Shown: positions 62,432 to 64,000 of the stretch, piece after piece | Layout of the letters: each line of letters begins with the position of its first letter | Numbering within the stretch: position 1 is the first letter of the stretch | Assembly: GCF_002245215.1 (NCBI RefSeq) | Contig: NZ_NPMR01000001.1 | Location: 806,001-870,000, forward strand | Source of the DNA: Microbacterium sp. Yaish 1 | GTDB lineage: Bacteria > Actinomycetota > Actinomycetes > Actinomycetales > Microbacteriaceae | Length of the DNA: 64,000 nt | Direction of reading: 5' to 3' | Program-made: the position numbers and the translations under genes | Notes under the pieces: model-generated | Seen by the model: the letters and a program-made list of their open reading frames with translations, nothing else | Told to the model about the DNA's origin: nothing | The model's database searches: none

Positions 62432-62486
62432 GCGCCCACGTTACCGGCGGCCCGCCGACCGCCGCTGCCCTTCTGCGGAGGTCCCC

Positions 62487-63092
62487 ATGATCGAGATCGC
62501 GACGATCTGCACGGGGAACATCTGCCGCTCCCCCCTCGCCGCGCTGCTGCTGCAGACGCGGCTGGCCGGCAGAGACGTACGCGTCGCGAGCGCGGGGACG
62601 CGCGGCCTGGCCGATCACCCGATGACCGCCGAGGCGCAGCAGCTGGCGCTGGCTCGCGGCGTCGCGGCCCCCGATGCCGCCGCACATCGGGCGCGTTTCC
62701 TCACCGAGCAGCACCTGGGCTCGGCGGACCTCGTCCTGGCGATGGCTCGGGAGCACCGGCGCGCCGTCGCCGAGCTGGTCCCCGCCCGCACCCGCGTGGC
62801 GTTCACGGTGCGCGAGTTCGGACGCCTCGCGGCGTCGCTGTCCGACACCGCCCTGCGCGATGCCGTCGATGCGGCCGCGGACCAGGATGCCGCCGGACGC
62901 CTGCGCGCCGCGGTCGCGGCGGTCGCCGGACAGCGCGGACTCGTGCTCCCGCCGGCCGACCCCGCCGACGACGACGTCATCGACCCCTACCGGCGGTCGT
63001 GGGCGACCTACGAGACGTCGGCCGCTCAGCTCGATCCGGCCATCGATCAGGTGGTTCGCGTCGTCGAGTTCGCGACGGCGACGACGGCCTGA
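62487..63092 (+). CDS. Low-molecular-weight protein-tyrosine phosphatase
   Basis: 201 residues. The P-loop is Cys8-TGNIC-Arg14-Ser (CX5R). The general acid Asp is in DVIDPYRRSW (about 172), and STAGTRGL-type segment ASAGTRGL is near 35. Length exceeds the usual 150 by an insertion of about 45 residues (about 110-160). Directly before a Wzz/BY-kinase gene it is likely the Wzb-type phosphatase that dephosphorylates that kinase during polysaccharide export. GGAGG five bases before the ATG. Confidence 0.92.
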   Translation: MIEIATICTGNICRSPLAALLLQTRLAGRDVRVASAGTRGLADHPMTAEAQQLALARGVAAPDAAAHRARFLTEQHLGSADLVLAMAREHRRAVAELVPARTRVAFTVREFGRLAASLSDTALRDAVDAAADQDAAGRLRAAVAAVAGQRGLVLPPADPADDDVIDPYRRSWATYETSAAQLDPAIDQVVRVVEFATATTA

Positions 63093-63188
63093 TCCGGCAC
63101 GCGCGATCCGACTCCGGCCGGAAACATGGCTGTGGCAGACTGATCCGAGTTTCCGCCGACGCCCTCGTGGCGAGCACCGAAGGGCAGC

Positions 63189-64000
63189 ATGGAGCTCTCC
63201 GACTACATCCGCATCCTCCGCAAGAACTGGATCGTGATCCTCGTGGTCACCCTCGTGGGTGTGGGTGCGGCTGCCGCCTACTCGCTGACGCGCACGCCCA
63301 CCTACGAATCGTCGAGCACGGTCTTCGTGTCGACCCAGACCTCCGGCAGCGTCGCCGAGCTGCAGCAGGGCTCGACGTTCGCGCAGGCGCGCATCAACAC
63401 CTACGTCGGCCTCGTCTCGACGCCCATCGTCATGAACCCGGTGATCGCCGAGCTCGGCCTCGGCATCACGGCGGGCCAGCTCGCCGAACAGGTGAGCGCG
63501 AGCGCCGCCCTGAACACGACGCTCATCACCATCACCGTGGTCGACACCGATCCCGTCGCCGCCGCCGACATCGCCAACGCGCTGGCGGCGAGCCTGTCGG
63601 CCGCGGTCCCGGCGATCGAGCCGGCGAGCGACTCGGGCGCGAGCCCCATCCAGCTCTCGCGCGTCCGCGACGCGCAGCCGGCTCTGAGCCCGTCGAGTCC
63701 GAACGTCCCCCTGAACCTCGCGCTCGGCCTCCTCGTCGGCCTCGCGCTCGGGATCGGGATCGCGGTGCTGCGCACGGTCCTCGACACGCGCATCCGCAGT
63801 TCGCGCGACGTCGAGCAGGTCACCGAATCGCCGCTGATCGGCGCGATCGCCTTCGACCCGAAGGCGAAGGACCGGCCGCTCATCGTCCACGCCGACCCGC
63901 TGAGCCCGCGCGCGGAGTCGTTCCGAGCGCTGCGCACCAACCTGCAGTTCCTCGACATGGGCGGCCGCTCGAGCTTCGTCGTCACCAGTTCGGTGCCGAG
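63189..64000 (+). CDS. Wzz-like chain-length regulator / BY-type tyrosine kinase, N-terminal part (cut by window edge)
   Basis: 270 codons are visible. A first helix (NWIVILVVTLVGVGAAAAY, about 13-31), an extracellular domain, a second helix near 176-198 and then SFRALRTNLQFLD at the start of a cytoplasmic kinase domain define the actinobacterial fused polysaccharide co-polymerase/BY-kinase. The Walker motifs lie beyond the edge. It should control chain length in exopolysaccharide or capsule export with the phosphatase upstream. The 96-base gap before it shows no clear promoter. Confidence 0.9.
   Translation, partial: MELSDYIRILRKNWIVILVVTLVGVGAAAAYSLTRTPTYESSSTVFVSTQTSGSVAELQQGSTFAQARINTYVGLVSTPIVMNPVIAELGLGITAGQLAEQVSASAALNTTLITITVVDTDPVAAADIANALAASLSAAVPAIEPASDSGASPIQLSRVRDAQPALSPSSPNVPLNLALGLLVGLALGIGIAVLRTVLDTRIRSSRDVEQVTESPLIGAIAFDPKAKDRPLIVHADPLSPRAESFRALRTNLQFLDMGGRSSFVVTSSVP

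Noticed and set aside
1..64000. tRNA, rRNA, CRISPR, transposon or prophage genes
   Set aside because: I looked through intergenic gaps and translations and found no cloverleaf, spacer array, transposase, integrase or att-like repeat that I could support.

Overview
The window is dense, high-GC DNA with no gene-free gap above 300 bases. It reads as the chromosome of an actinobacterium, most likely Microbacteriaceae and Microbacterium-like. Supporting signs are very strong G/C bias at third codon positions, many GTG starts, stop/start overlaps (ATGA, GTGA, TGATG) along long operons, apparently leaderless genes, an HrcA/CIRCE-controlled groES, a LAxTG-type sortase signal, and a recurrent GGATGCC/GGCATCC word. 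I saw no rRNA, tRNA, CRISPR array, transposase or phage gene.

Bases 1-32841 form a plant-glycoside utilisation island. On the minus strand lie a TetR regulator and the start of a GH2 glycosidase. Divergent from them, behind a 32-bp palindrome, is a run of genes for a Dpp/Opp-type ABC importer (binding protein, permease, permease-ATPase fusion, ATPase), a GH3 beta-glucosidase, a beta-lactamase-fold esterase, a GH78 alpha-L-rhamnosidase and a DUF5060/DUF4038/DUF5605-like hydrolase. A GntR/FadR regulator with a 20-bp palindrome then faces an operon that matches the known D-apionate route: MFS transporter, LerK-like DhaK-DhaL kinase, DerI-like RpiB isomerase, LerI-like TIM isomerase, OiaC-like decarboxylase, ApnO-like oxidoisomerase, an SDR dehydrogenase and an ApnL-like lactonase. 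A LacI regulator follows, facing a complete L-rhamnose operon: mutarotase, isomerase, MFS transporter, esterase, fused rhamnulose-1-P aldolase/lactaldehyde dehydrogenase, and rhamnulokinase. My reading is that the locus strips rhamnose, apiose and glucose from plant glycosides. Rhamnose would go to DHAP plus lactate, and apiose to D-erythrose 4-phosphate. The dehydrogenase expected for D-apiose oxidation is not the published Gfo/Idh/MocA type; an SDR sits in its place.

Bases 33030-46195 are mostly housekeeping: an orphan branched-chain-amino-acid-type binding lipoprotein, RarD, GroES with two CIRCE elements, a THUMP-like methyltransferase, then a minus-strand series tsaB-rimI-tsaD-membrane protein, acpS-alr-tsaE, glmS, a secreted lipase-like hydrolase and coaA.

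Bases 46252-61593 hold a Ppx/GppA phosphatase, two paralogous membrane sensor-kinase-like proteins with an altered ATP-binding domain, an FAD oxidoreductase, a large surface protein with nine IPT/TIG modules and a sorting signal, glmM, rpsI-rplM with a long leader, and two PAS histidine kinases without adjacent response regulators. The right edge (61619-64000) has a CPBP protease, a low-molecular-weight tyrosine phosphatase and the start of a Wzz/BY-kinase protein, which looks like the beginning of an exopolysaccharide locus.
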